Notes: generated by a model from the letters alone, not told the origin. Numbered from the stretch's first letter, positions 1 through 8,728 are shown. The stretch is 10,316 nt of DNA from Endotrypanum monterogeii (GCA_000333855.2 CM007328.1:232792-243107); one strand, 5' to 3'. Translations and numbers: made by a program.

Positions 1-13
1 ACGTGCGTAGTAA

Positions 14-130
14 CTACCGTCGCGGACGATGTACGTCGTGTGTGTGTGTGTGGGGTGGGGGGGGGGGCGAAGGGATAATCCAGAAGACAATGAGAATGAG
101 AATGATAGGAAGAATGTAAAAGGGTAGTAT
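14..130 (-). promoter_or_regulatory. Candidate spliced-leader acceptor of the next minus-strand gene to the left
   Basis: The plus strand is almost pure purine plus T across 55-130, so the minus strand reads as a long C/T-rich tract followed by CCCC and CA repeats. It contains no AG from about 170 down to the AG at 15-14. This is the expected layout for a trans-splicing signal serving a gene just beyond the left edge. In trypanosomatids such signals also direct upstream polyadenylation, so VWA8 mRNA would end somewhere to the right of this tract; the exact site is not visible. Confidence 0.4.
38..67. repeat. (GT)n followed by G tract
   Basis: About seven GT units run into a G tract broken only by a T at 56. 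On the minus strand it reads as C-tract then CA repeats, between the pyrimidine tract and AG of the left-hand acceptor candidate. Confidence 0.85.
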
Positions 131-147
131 ATATATATATATATATA
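128..147. repeat. (TA)10 microsatellite
   Basis: Ten uninterrupted TA units, the same length as the cores at 8857-8876 and 9661-9680. It is self-complementary but lacks the symmetric flanks seen in those two. It lies in the presumed 3' spacer of VWA8. Confidence 0.9.
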
Positions 148-750
148 AGGGAAGAGGTAGAGTGTGGCGCTGCGTTGTACATACAGAAGACACTGAGCCC
201 CAACAGTCAAGACTTGAAAACATATATCGACTATTTTTTCGATAGTATGTCATCAGCCAGCGCCCCCCCCCCTCTGCACACCGTCGCACTAGAACTCTGG
301 AAATAGTGTCCAAGGTACGTTACGTGTGATGCGTATATATGTGCGTGGGTAACAGGGGAAGAGGAGGGTGTGCGTGCCTATCCCCTCGAAGACACAAACA
401 CACAAACACCGCCACCCACCCCCTACTCCTTTTTTTGTAGTCTTCAAGTAGGCCGTTCGAATGACGCGGCAGGCATATACTTCACTTAATACCTCGATAA
501 GGAGGGGAAAGTAGTGTGTTGCCGGCACCATCCTACGCTGCCCCCAGACTCAACCTCCCCCCCCCCCTCTTCCACGCCCATCCCCTGCCCTGTTCACCTG
601 GAACAAGAGGCGTGAGAGGGTCTGTGCGAATATGTATCTAGAGACATGTGTGTCAGAGACGCGTTTGTGGGTCATTGAAACCAGCGATGCAATGTAATAC
701 CAGAAAAAAAAAGAAGACTAAATAAAAAAATCCCAAACAAAGGGAAGTGG

Positions 751-790
751 GGTCAGAGGCAGAATCAGGACTGCTCAGCCGCCTCTGATC
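751..790 (-). repeat. Short inverted repeat (possible 3' UTR hairpin)
   Basis: TCAGAGGC at 753-760 pairs exactly with GCCTCTGA at 781-788, leaving a 20-base loop. It begins about 70 bases downstream of the VWA8 stop codon, so it would lie early in the 3' UTR. Eight pairs of mixed composition are more than a low-complexity accident, but no family is recognised and function is unknown. Confidence 0.45.
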
Positions 791-857
791 ATGTGAAAGC
801 GCTGCGCCAGACCACCGCCCCTTGCCCCCTCCCTCTTCTCCTCACTGCCCCTTCGCC

Positions 858-2684
858 TCAGAAGAGGTTTGCAGACGTAAATATTTGACGCAGTACCTGG
901 GGAAGCAGATCAGTTCGCAGGCATTCGTACCCATGTCCTGCAGGCAACTGCTGCTGGAGGTTTGACGCCTGTGCACCGAGCGTGGCAATGAAAATGCAGA
1001 ACATCTTCACCTCTGGCTTGCTCTGAATGATCTCCGTCAACTCGCGGGGCGTGATGCCGTAACGGTGCAGGTTAGCGTCACTGATCACGAAGACAAAATA
1101 TGAGTCCCCCTTCTCCTTTGTTACTAGTTCAATGCTGCGTCGCATTGCCTCGACGGTGTTGTCGCCAGACCAGCAGTACTGCGCATACGCCACCATTTTC
1201 TGGCAGATGATCATGCGCTCCTTCTGGTTCTCAGGGGGGGCACCGAAGTGGACGAGGGGAATGTTGTCACTATCTCCGTTGTGGCCTATCATGGCGTAGT
1301 CTAACTTTGACTCGAACCCAGCGAACGCCTCCATGATCATGACAGTCGTCTCCAGCAGCTTCGTCAAGCGCTGGTCCATCCCATTGAAGGAGTACATGCT
1401 GGCACTCACGTCCAGCACAAACACCACCCGCTTCTTGTACATCTGTGAGAAGGGGTTCGTCTCCGTGGAGTCTACGCGCCGCTTGTAAACATTCTTCTCG
1501 CCCAGGATGCCTTCAACTAATTTCTTGTCGTCCCAAACACCATCAGTCTGCCCGGTCACCCACACTCGCTCGCCCTCGGAAGCCCTCAGCCCCATCAGCA
1601 GCGTGCGCAGCTGAGACACCGCTGGCCGCACACGCTCCTGCAGACTCTTGTACTGCCCATACTCCTCCTCAGTCATGCCGATAGACTGCAAGCGTTCCTT
1701 GAGGGCCTCACGACCCATTCGACGAGCCTCCTCGAGGAGGTGCGCTGCAACCTTGCGCTTATCTTCAGGGGATACACGATGCACAGGGTTGCCTTTGTCG
1801 AGGCGGTACGGCCCCACCAAGCCGCCAAGTCCCGCAGTGTCTGTGCCACCCGTGCCGCCGGCCCAAGTGTTTCCTCCGTGGTGCTCCTTATCGTCCACCT
1901 CCCCGTGCTTAAGAGTACCAGATGGCTGCTTAAGTGGCTTGCTGTACTTCATTTTGAAGTCCTTCTCACCCCCTTCACCCGCATCAGCTGTGGCAGCGTC
2001 GCCGACGGTGTCCGCGCTGCCACTGAGCAGCGACAACCACTCTGAGTAACGCCGCTGCAAACGCTCGCTGTCCACATCTGCGAGGGCAAGCTGCTGAGAG
2101 GTCGCCTGCCACGCATAGACCAGGCCACTGCGACTGTCCAGAGACCAGTGTCTCGAAGCAGATCCTTGTGTAGCAGACGGCGATGCTGTCGACGTCCGAG
2201 GAACGCGCGCGAACGTACGCTGTGTGTTGTGTTGCGTATCGATCGCCGAGACGGTTTGCCCATCAGGATGAACTTGGAGAAGTTGGTGGCGTGTGTCGTC
2301 AACAAGGACGCCAGATGTCACCTGTGACACAGCACTTGCTGGGGCAGAGTCGTTCTTGCCCTGGAAGTAGCGCAGCTGCAGCCCACTCTCTGTGATGTCC
2401 TCGACGCGGGCGTACAGAAGGTTTCTAGCAGCCAGGTCATCGCCTGCGGCCTCGGGCGTGGCGCCCGCAACGAGTGGTGTGCCCCTCGTGTGCGACTTTG
2501 CTGGAGCAACAATGCGCCATACTGACCCCTTCAAATCGCCTGGAAGAAGGAACCGATGTGACGCCCTGCTCTCGCCGCTCAGAGGGAGCTGCAGAACACG
2601 TTCATCAGCATCAGCACCCACGCGGGAACCTCGACCAGCTCCAGTCCATGGCGGTCGAGGGAGAAGGGCAGCATCGTTGCACAA
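858..2684 (-). CDS. VWA8: VWA8-like protein, C-terminal part with VWA/MIDAS domain (frameshifted continuation)
   Basis: This is the C-terminal third of the same VWA8 protein. The frame is open from 2684 but has no ATG there; the first in-frame ATG is at 1950-1952, after about 240 open codons, so it is not an independent gene. Counting open codons from 2684, residues 270-296 are the Gly/Trp-rich segment GGNTWAGGTGG...GPYRLD, which I recognise from VWA8 proteins. A charged helical stretch follows (305-350). Then comes GEKNVYKRR and a VWA domain (about 418-605) with complete MIDAS residues: DVSAS at 425-429 (bases 1398-1412), Thr510 in SGDNT and Asp536 in SDANLHRYG. The protein ends ...QIFTSANLF, near the usual VWA8 C-terminus. 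MIDAS sites bind a divalent metal and usually a partner acidic residue; in midasin, which also joins AAA modules to a VWA domain, this captures substrate proteins. A similar role here is inference. Only the part downstream of the frame junction (about 2582-2640) is likely translated. Confidence 0.9.
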   Translation of the reverse strand: MCNDAALLPRPPWTGAGRGSRVGADADERVLQLPLSGESRASHRFLLPGDLKGSVWRIVAPAKSHTRGTPLVAGATPEAAGDDLAARNLLYARVEDITESGLQLRYFQGKNDSAPASAVSQVTSGVLVDDTRHQLLQVHPDGQTVSAIDTQHNTQRTFARVPRTSTASPSATQGSASRHWSLDSRSGLVYAWQATSQQLALADVDSERLQRRYSEWLSLLSGSADTVGDAATADAGEGGEKDFKMKYSKPLKQPSGTLKHGEVDDKEHHGGNTWAGGTGGTDTAGLGGLVGPYRLDKGNPVHRVSPEDKRKVAAHLLEEARRMGREALKERLQSIGMTEEEYGQYKSLQERVRPAVSQLRTLLMGLRASEGERVWVTGQTDGVWDDKKLVEGILGEKNVYKRRVDSTETNPFSQMYKKRVVFVLDVSASMYSFNGMDQRLTKLLETTVMIMEAFAGFESKLDYAMIGHNGDSDNIPLVHFGAPPENQKERMIICQKMVAYAQYCWSGDNTVEAMRRSIELVTKEKGDSYFVFVISDANLHRYGITPRELTEIIQSKPEVKMFCIFIATLGAQASNLQQQLPAGHGYECLRTDLLPQVLRQIFTSANLF

Positions 2685-5600
2685 GCGCTTCCGTCGGCTG
2701 CCAGCGACACCTTCACAATACCAGCGCTTCGACTTCCCCCATCGCGCTGCGACGCCCTAGGGCTACCATCGCCACCACCGACAGCTGCCTTCATCTCCAC
2801 AGTAGCGAGCCCATAGCCCACAAACCGCAGCGACGCAACGGGCTGAGGGAAGCTGACCTTCACCACCCGCCCTTGCAGAAGGAAAAAACAAACCGTTGTG
2901 GCTTCCGAGGCAGCGGCGAAGCAGATCAGGCCGTGGCGACCACCTACATCAAGTACACGAACACCTTCATCTGCAACTGTGGGCGTCGACGCAGCAGAGA
3001 GGCAACGGTCCAGGCACAGCGGCAACACTGGGGAAAGAATCGTGGACGCCTCTACAGGGTCTTTCTTGTCCTCTGCAGTCAATACCTCCCCCACGACACC
3101 CATGCGCGTCATGTACAAGTCCGAGGCTGCACCGGCCAGCACATCAATCAGCAGTGTGCAGCCCGTCTCCGTAGAGGAGAGCAGCAGAATACCCTGTGGG
3201 GCGCCGCTGTTTCTGCCAGAAAAAGATGTCCGCGAAGCCGAAGTCTTTGACCAAATCCCAAGCGACGGCGGCCAAATACAGTGACGCTGCGGCGGGCCGT
3301 GAGTATCACCTACCTCGGCGCCGCCGGTGCTCCATGGAAAAGATTGTGCAGACATGTCAAACGCCGTCAAAGTAAAGCGTAAGGCCAACCGGTCCACCGC
3401 GACAGACAACTCCGTCGCGTATTGCGAGGACACATCCCAAAACCGTACGTGGCCCACCGGCCAAAGCATCGAGAGCTGCTCCACCTTGTCTGCAATGGGG
3501 TAGTGCGCATCGATAGCGGAAGGCGGCAGGCGCACGGTCGCAACTATCAGTCGCAGTGATGCGACAGCAGCGGCGGTCTTGGTGGCGGAGGATGCCCTAC
3601 CGTTGATGCCGCCAGCATTGGAGGAAGCGCGGCGAATCAGCAAGACAGAGAGCAACGGCAGTGTGGCCGAACTCGTCTCCCCATCGCCGCCGCCAGCGAT
3701 CGTGAGGGAGGTCATGGCCACAACCGTGTCCGTGGCAGCGTTCACAAATGGCAATGTGAAGTGACTTGCCCACTCAGTGAATGCCTCCTCCGTGTACTGC
3801 TCACTTCCGGAAGAAGAAGCCACCACCGAGTCACGGAAAAAGGACTCGGTGGAATACGTGGAGTGCCACAGTGCAGCCGCAGTGTCGTTCGCGAGGGTAG
3901 TCCCTGTTCGCCGCGTGGCTCGCTCCTCTTCCGCCTTCAGAATACGCACAAGAAAGCTGTGCTCGCTGAGAATCACCTCTGCTGGGAGGGAGACGAGCGA
4001 AGGAAACTCTGCCGCACCCACTGCTGTCGCTGTGAGGGTCTCCGTTCTCATGGGCAGCGTCACCAGATCCTTAAGAGGCAGAAGCGGTGTCGGCAATCCT
4101 GCCCTGTACGGCTTCAGTCGCTGCAGACCCCCCCGCAGAATCATGGGTTGGAGGTGGACGGCAAGTACCTGGCGCACGATTCTCAGCGTGTTCTCATCAT
4201 GGGCGTCGAAGTTGAAGACGTTATTCAGTGCCTCGTAAACGCCGTCTTGTGGGTAGCGCGACATGTGCCTCACCACGGCGATCAGCTCACGGAGCGAGAA
4301 CGGGTACGTTAGGTTTCCCTGCTCAAAGGCGCTCTGTAGCTCGCGGAAGACCAAAACAAGACTCCTCAGCAGCGGCTGCGGCAGGGCTGGGGCGTAGGCA
4401 GTCAGTACACGCAGCTGCGACTCTGTGTCAGGGTTACTCATCACGTACGCCGCGAAGAGGTCGCCACACTCGCGGAAGAAGTCGTTGCCGTGAAACGGAA
4501 ATCCAGGTGGATTAGCCAACACAATAATTCGAAAATCCGGGTGAATTGCGATGCGCTGCCTCCACCCCGCAGCTGCGTCCACACCGGATGGCTCCATCGT
4601 TGGGTCATAAATCTGCCGACCATCACCGAGCCGCATTTCTCGATCCTCAATCAAGCCTTTGAGTACCTGCACCACCTCTACCGGCGCCTTGTCAATCTCA
4701 TCCACCACCAGGCAGTGACCTCGCTGAACCGCTTTCACTAGCGGCGAGTCGTCCCAGACCACCTTGCCGGCCTCCACGGTTGGGTTGATCGTCAAACTAC
4801 CCACCGTCGTATCACGGTGTAGCTGGATGTAGTGCCGCGGGATGCCCAGGCGTGAGAGGAACACATCCACCACTTTGTTTTTACCTACGCCCTGGTTTCC
4901 AATGAGAAGCATACTACTGCCCATCGCATACTGCTTCGCTAGCCATGCCAGGATCGACTCATGCACCTGATTTGAATAGAACCCCGCGACGAACGGAACC
5001 AGGGCCAGCTCCTCCTGCGTGTATGTTCGAGAGATCTGCAAAACAAGATCCTCGTTCACGCTCCATAGTCGACCTGAGCTTTTGGACGTTGCACCACTGG
5101 CGAGGGAAGCGTCGTGCTCAGCCAGAAAGAGAGTCTCGTGCTCCACCGTCGGCCCTGTGGATGCACTGACACCGTGCTCTCGCGCTGTGCAGCTGCTTCG
5201 TTGCGCCAGACCACAAACCCCCAGCGCGTGCTGGACTTTGGTGGCGGCAACACCGGTCATCATCGGCAACAACAACGTGTTGCGCACGCTCTCCTCGAGG
5301 CGCGATGGGTAGCGCACGGCGGAGCGGACGAGCTGGCGTAGCTGCCGGAGGCTGAGCTGCGGCATCTTATTATCTGTACAGTGAAGTTCCTCTAGCTCAC
5401 TGCTGAGCTGAATAAGCTGCCCTACAACGGCCTCCACACGCTTCAGGGTCGCTTCGGGTGCCTCGCGTTTCCGCCAGGCCTGTGTCTCCAGCAGACGAGC
5501 CTCTGCCTTTGCCACTTCCCGAAGCACCAGCCTTAGCGCACCCTCACTGGCGTCTGGCATGGCCACAATGCGAAATAAAGTGGTCAGGTCTTCTGTAATG

Positions 5601-8557
5601 AAGAAGTCCCGCCCTCCTCGGTTGCCAGTCGCGCCGCCTGCACGAGTCGGCGACGGTGGGCGAGCCGTTGCCACCACTCGAAAGCACGGGTGCACTGGAT
5701 AAATCCTCCGCGCCCGCATGTCTGCATCCGTTGGCCTCCAGACAACGTCCCCGGTGCTCGCATCACGCACCGCGAGCTGCTCCTTCAACAGGTTATACTC
5801 ATTCGGTGGCCGCAAGACGGTCCCATCGGCGAGAACGGCGCTCTGGTCCACCAGGATCTGCTGCAAGGAAGACAGCATCCCGCTCGGCAGCTTTTCCATG
5901 CCATCCAGCACAACCACCTTGCCGTAGATGGCGGCGTGTAGCAGCGGAGAATCCTGCCACGTTGTGTTGCCCGTCTTTGGGTCCGTCATGCGCTGTTGAA
6001 AGAGGTCCTTGTGTGACATGTCCGCGTACAGGTGCATCGTCGAGGGGGAAGAGTATCCCAGCAGCCGACCAAACGCGCGTACCATCGCAGTCTTGCCGCA
6101 CCCGGTGGGACCGAGGAGGCAAATATGTTGTCGGCTCGCGTGCACTTGAAGCATCGTCTGCAGAACGTGATAGTGTTCAGAAGTGAAAACGGTCGATGGC
6201 GCAGCAGTGGTGTTGAGGTACTCCACAACCCCCCACCCCATCTTGCCGCCCGCGTTCGCAGACCTATATATGGAGAGCGCCTGGGCCCCCATAAAAACCT
6301 TCAGGTTGTACGTGCCCGGCTGGCCGAGATGCACAGCGCTGTGCGCAGCAGTCGCCACCACCGCCTCTGCCACCACGACTGGAACATCAGAGAACACCGC
6401 AGTAGAAGCAACATTGCGGTACTCAAGAATATAGTTGCACGCCTGTAGCACCGAGAGGGGTACGCTAGCGACTGTCCCGGCAGCTGAAACAAGCTGGCCG
6501 GAGCGAACATACGCACGCGCCGCCGCTGAGCCCTGGGGCTCACCCTCCGCAGACCCCACCCTCTGTCCCCGTACAACGGAGAGCATCCTTTGACTCATGC
6601 GCAACTTTTTGGCCGGCGGCTCGCGCACCAATCGGTTACGCGGGGACCTTTGCCCAGTGCCCTCGGAGGTCGAGCTGCGAGCGTGGGCACCGTTGCCGCT
6701 GTTGGTAAGATCAGCACTCAGGAGCAAAGGCGGGTACACGTGGCAATGCTGAAGCACCTCTGCGTACTGCGCCAGCCGGCAGTGGTATTCCTCAATGTTT
6801 GCGTACCCCATTGCCGCACCGCGTGCACCGCTGCGAGTCAATTGGCGGGCGTAGTACGGCCATGGAAACCCCCGCATGACAATCTCGCCAACGTGCAAAT
6901 CAGGAAAGTTGACGAGCTCCTGCTCAATGGTGGCGAGTGCCCAGTTGCCAAAAGTCTGCAGAGGACTGCTTGTCGCCGTAACGCCGGTGTTATCGCCGCT
7001 GTCAGGATCCACCTCCTCCGCATCGCCACTGGGAAGCTCCCCTGCGACACGGTCGCTGTGGTACATGGAGGGGTTCGTCATACCACCACCGCGCGTCGGA
7101 GCCGCGGGGGAAGCCCTTCTCTTTCGTGGTTTGCTCAGCTGAAAATCACGAGTGGAATCGTTGATGGCAGTGAGAGATGCACGCAACTGCACCACCTGTG
7201 CAACGCGCGCCGACTGCTGCTCCTGAAGCTCCGCAACCTCCTTTGTACGCTTGACACCGTTGCCGCTATGGTGATCATTGCTTGCGGCCAAAGCCCTCAC
7301 CACTGACGAAGACTTCCCTACTACCGGCATCGGCGTTCGGACGTAAAGGCACTGAAAACGCGAGCGCAACGGCGGGTCAAGTGGGTTTCCCTCATACGGG
7401 GGCACCGGCACCGTAATGCCGATCACCCGAAATTTCTCCGACACGCGCACTAGACCCATCTGGGCAAGCTCATGCCTGGCCTCAGCAATCAGCTCGGCGC
7501 GCAGCACACCATCGCCTGGGCTCTGATCTTTACACCCCCGCTCAAGTAGTTTTGAGTCATACAGTTTCCGAAGTAGCGAGTCATAGCGTGCGGGGTGAAT
7601 GAGGACTGAGCCGTTGTCGAGATGCATTTCTCTGTTCTCCAGCAGGTTATTGATTACCGGTAATACGTTGCGCTCCACACGCGCCAGGCCCTCTAGCACC
7701 AAAAGCTGGCCCTCAACGGCAGCCGCAACTGCGCTTTGGTCGTCGTATATGAGGCTGCCATTTCGTATCTCGCGACGCTGCTTCAAGTCGCTCTCTGTGA
7801 TGTCACTGTTAAGGTAAACAACTCGGATCTCGCGACGGGTGAGGTGGCTGTACAGCATGACAAGCCAGCGCATAGCAGGGCCAGGGTCCCCGATAAGACA
7901 CATATCCTGACCCAGGTGCTCCTTCTGCGCAATCCACCGAAGGTAGCGCCGTGTGAGAGGGTCCTGCACTGAGAAAAACATGCTGTCCTCCACGAGCAAG
8001 TCATCGCACAGTGAAGGTAAGCCTCCGACACCGACAGTGTCAGAGGCTCCTGTGTGGGAACCAGAAGCCGCATCCGGTAGAAGATAGGGTGCGGTGTGAT
8101 CCACACCAGGGGAAGCCCATACCACTCGCTCGGGGTGTACCGCGTAGTCTGGCACTGGAATCACCACATCGCCGATGGTCAGCTGTGTGCTGCATGGCAC
8201 CTCCACACCACCACGCGACACGGCTGGAGAGCCAGAGCGTTTTTCACTTGCTGATGGCATCCCAGGTACACCACTGCTACCGCTGCTTGAACTCAAAAAA
8301 AGGGGCTTCGAGGTCGCCAGAAAAGAAGACCGATAATGCCGCCGCGCACACGCAAAAGTATAAACGGTGCTGAACGAGGAAAGGAGAGGGGCTCGCGTGG
8401 CAAACCTGACGCCTGAGAAAACCCCCCAGACGAAGGAGACGGTGTTGGGGGTATGAGTGATCAGACGCAAATGAGGGTAATGGTAGTAGTGACGCGGAGT
8501 CCATGCAGGGTAAGAGAACCTACGCCCAGGGGCCTCATCAAGACAGCGATGAAGCAT
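2579..8557 (-). CDS. VWA8: VWA8-like AAA+ ATPase, N-terminal and central part (frame ends early)
   Basis: Large AAA+ ATPase of the VWA8 family, mitochondrial in animals. Residues are numbered from the ATG at 8557, the first ATG after the splice-acceptor candidate at 8729-8730; the frame is open further upstream but without an ATG. Residues 1-100 are Arg/Tyr/Ser-rich and nearly free of acids, like a mitochondrial presequence. An IGDV motif (128-131) precedes AAA module 1: degenerate Walker A GDPGPAMR (223-230), TESDLKQRREI stretch, LLVLEGL (285-291), NNLLENREM, and LDPPLRSRF with possible arginine finger (393-401). A disordered insert with KPRKRR (476-481) follows. Module 2 has Walker A GPTGCGKT (816-823) and VVVLDG (881-886), lacking the usual Walker B Glu. 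Module 3 is complete: GNQGVGKNK (1220-1228), DE (1286-1287), sensor Asn 1349. Residues after about 1490 are a poorly conserved linker. The frame ends at residue 1992 without the VWA domain, which continues in another frame. Family assignment is firm; the start is less so (alternative Met100 at 8260). Confidence 0.93.
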   Translation of the reverse strand: MLHRCLDEAPGRRFSYPAWTPRHYYHYPHLRLITHTPNTVSFVWGVFSGVRFATRAPLLSSFSTVYTFACARRHYRSSFLATSKPLFLSSSSGSSGVPGMPSASEKRSGSPAVSRGGVEVPCSTQLTIGDVVIPVPDYAVHPERVVWASPGVDHTAPYLLPDAASGSHTGASDTVGVGGLPSLCDDLLVEDSMFFSVQDPLTRRYLRWIAQKEHLGQDMCLIGDPGPAMRWLVMLYSHLTRREIRVVYLNSDITESDLKQRREIRNGSLIYDDQSAVAAAVEGQLLVLEGLARVERNVLPVINNLLENREMHLDNGSVLIHPARYDSLLRKLYDSKLLERGCKDQSPGDGVLRAELIAEARHELAQMGLVRVSEKFRVIGITVPVPPYEGNPLDPPLRSRFQCLYVRTPMPVVGKSSSVVRALAASNDHHSGNGVKRTKEVAELQEQQSARVAQVVQLRASLTAINDSTRDFQLSKPRKRRASPAAPTRGGGMTNPSMYHSDRVAGELPSGDAEEVDPDSGDNTGVTATSSPLQTFGNWALATIEQELVNFPDLHVGEIVMRGFPWPYYARQLTRSGARGAAMGYANIEEYHCRLAQYAEVLQHCHVYPPLLLSADLTNSGNGAHARSSTSEGTGQRSPRNRLVREPPAKKLRMSQRMLSVVRGQRVGSAEGEPQGSAAARAYVRSGQLVSAAGTVASVPLSVLQACNYILEYRNVASTAVFSDVPVVVAEAVVATAAHSAVHLGQPGTYNLKVFMGAQALSIYRSANAGGKMGWGVVEYLNTTAAPSTVFTSEHYHVLQTMLQVHASRQHICLLGPTGCGKTAMVRAFGRLLGYSSPSTMHLYADMSHKDLFQQRMTDPKTGNTTWQDSPLLHAAIYGKVVVLDGMEKLPSGMLSSLQQILVDQSAVLADGTVLRPPNEYNLLKEQLAVRDASTGDVVWRPTDADMRARRIYPVHPCFRVVATARPPSPTRAGGATGNRGGRDFFITEDLTTLFRIVAMPDASEGALRLVLREVAKAEARLLETQAWRKREAPEATLKRVEAVVGQLIQLSSELEELHCTDNKMPQLSLRQLRQLVRSAVRYPSRLEESVRNTLLLPMMTGVAATKVQHALGVCGLAQRSSCTAREHGVSASTGPTVEHETLFLAEHDASLASGATSKSSGRLWSVNEDLVLQISRTYTQEELALVPFVAGFYSNQVHESILAWLAKQYAMGSSMLLIGNQGVGKNKVVDVFLSRLGIPRHYIQLHRDTTVGSLTINPTVEAGKVVWDDSPLVKAVQRGHCLVVDEIDKAPVEVVQVLKGLIEDREMRLGDGRQIYDPTMEPSGVDAAAGWRQRIAIHPDFRIIVLANPPGFPFHGNDFFRECGDLFAAYVMSNPDTESQLRVLTAYAPALPQPLLRSLVLVFRELQSAFEQGNLTYPFSLRELIAVVRHMSRYPQDGVYEALNNVFNFDAHDENTLRIVRQVLAVHLQPMILRGGLQRLKPYRAGLPTPLLPLKDLVTLPMRTETLTATAVGAAEFPSLVSLPAEVILSEHSFLVRILKAEEERATRRTGTTLANDTAAALWHSTYSTESFFRDSVVASSSGSEQYTEEAFTEWASHFTLPFVNAATDTVVAMTSLTIAGGGDGETSSATLPLLSVLLIRRASSNAGGINGRASSATKTAAAVASLRLIVATVRLPPSAIDAHYPIADKVEQLSMLWPVGHVRFWDVSSQYATELSVAVDRLALRFTLTAFDMSAQSFPWSTGGAEVGDTHGPPQRHCIWPPSLGIWSKTSASRTSFSGRNSGAPQGILLLSSTETGCTLLIDVLAGAASDLYMTRMGVVGEVLTAEDKKDPVEASTILSPVLPLCLDRCLSAASTPTVADEGVRVLDVGGRHGLICFAAASEATTVCFFLLQGRVVKVSFPQPVASLRFVGYGLATVEMKAAVGGGDGSPRASQRDGGSRSAGIVKVSLAADGSACATMLPFSLDRHGLELVEVPAWVLMLMNVFCSSL
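2582..2640 (-). other. Frame junction (apparent 1-base deletion) inside VWA8
   Basis: The upstream frame reads ...LELVEVPAWVLMLMNVFCSSL then TGA at 2579-2581. The downstream frame reads ...ADADERVLQLPLSGESRASHRF. Joining them needs one extra base (or a -1 slip). An extra C in the coding-strand CCC run (plus-strand GGG, 2624-2626) would give VEVP-RVGADADERVLQL; an extra G in the GGG run (plus-strand CCC, 2617-2619) works equally well. An insertion nearer the stop is also possible, because both frames have plausible codons here. Short homopolymers are typical places for assembly indels. I see no classic X-XXY-YYZ slippery heptamer in the upstream frame, so programmed -1 frameshifting is not favoured. 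Confidence 0.8.
8292..8308 (-). promoter_or_regulatory. Possible alternative internal spliced-leader acceptor
   Basis: On the minus strand a CCCCTTTTTTTG run is followed at once by AG at 8293-8292. The next in-frame ATG is 8258-8260, giving the peptide start MPSASEKRSGSP. Use of this site would make a protein lacking the first 99 residues, which hold the presequence-like region. The run is also readable as codons (KPLFLSS), so it may simply be coding sequence. Confidence 0.25.
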
Positions 8558-8728
8558 GAGAACACACAGAGACACGAAAAAATAATAAAAACAAGGAACA
8601 AGAAGCAGCAAAGAATGGCCACGATAAACACCACAGCAACGCCGTGAAGAGGAGTTTGTGTGTGTATGTGTGTAGGGAAAGCAACAGAGGAGAAGAAGAC
8701 GAGAACAAAGAAGGTTGATATTGAGACA

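Larger units (their letters stand above)
1..857. other. Non-coding region 3' of VWA8
   Basis: No convincing gene. Translations in this stretch are low-complexity (runs of Tyr-Ile, Pro, His-Thr) and come from simple repeats. It holds a TG/G-rich block at 38-67, a (TA)10 array at 128-147, ten C at 263-272, eleven C at 557-567, a hairpin-forming repeat at 751-790 and a C/T-rich plus-strand stretch at about 817-858. Most of it is probably the VWA8 3' UTR plus the intergenic spacer; I cannot place the polyadenylation site. Confidence 0.7.

Noticed and set aside
817..861. Plus-strand C/T tract ending in CAGAAG as a spliced-leader acceptor
   Set aside because: It overlaps the end of VWA8 on the opposite strand and leads only into antisense sequence. 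It is better explained as purine-rich sequence after the VWA8 stop codon.
2579..2640. Programmed -1 ribosomal frameshifting
   Set aside because: No classic slippery heptamer in the upstream frame and no obvious downstream pseudoknot. A one-base indel in a CCC or GGG run is simpler.
1950..2684. The VWA-containing frame as a separate downstream gene with its own start
   Set aside because: There is no ATG in the first 240 or so codons. Starting at the first ATG (1950-1952) would discard an open coding stretch, and there is no spacer or clear splice acceptor between it and the upstream frame. Family architecture joins the two parts.
2474..3250. Plus-strand open frame of 258 codons
   Set aside because: It lies entirely antisense to VWA8, its translation is rich in Arg, His, Gln and Cys without recognisable motifs, and such antisense frames are common over GC-rich trypanosomatid genes.
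6590..7306. Plus-strand open frame of 238 codons
   Set aside because: It is antisense to the AAA1-AAA2 insert of VWA8, has no recognisable motif, and is explained by the GC-rich codon bias of the opposite strand.
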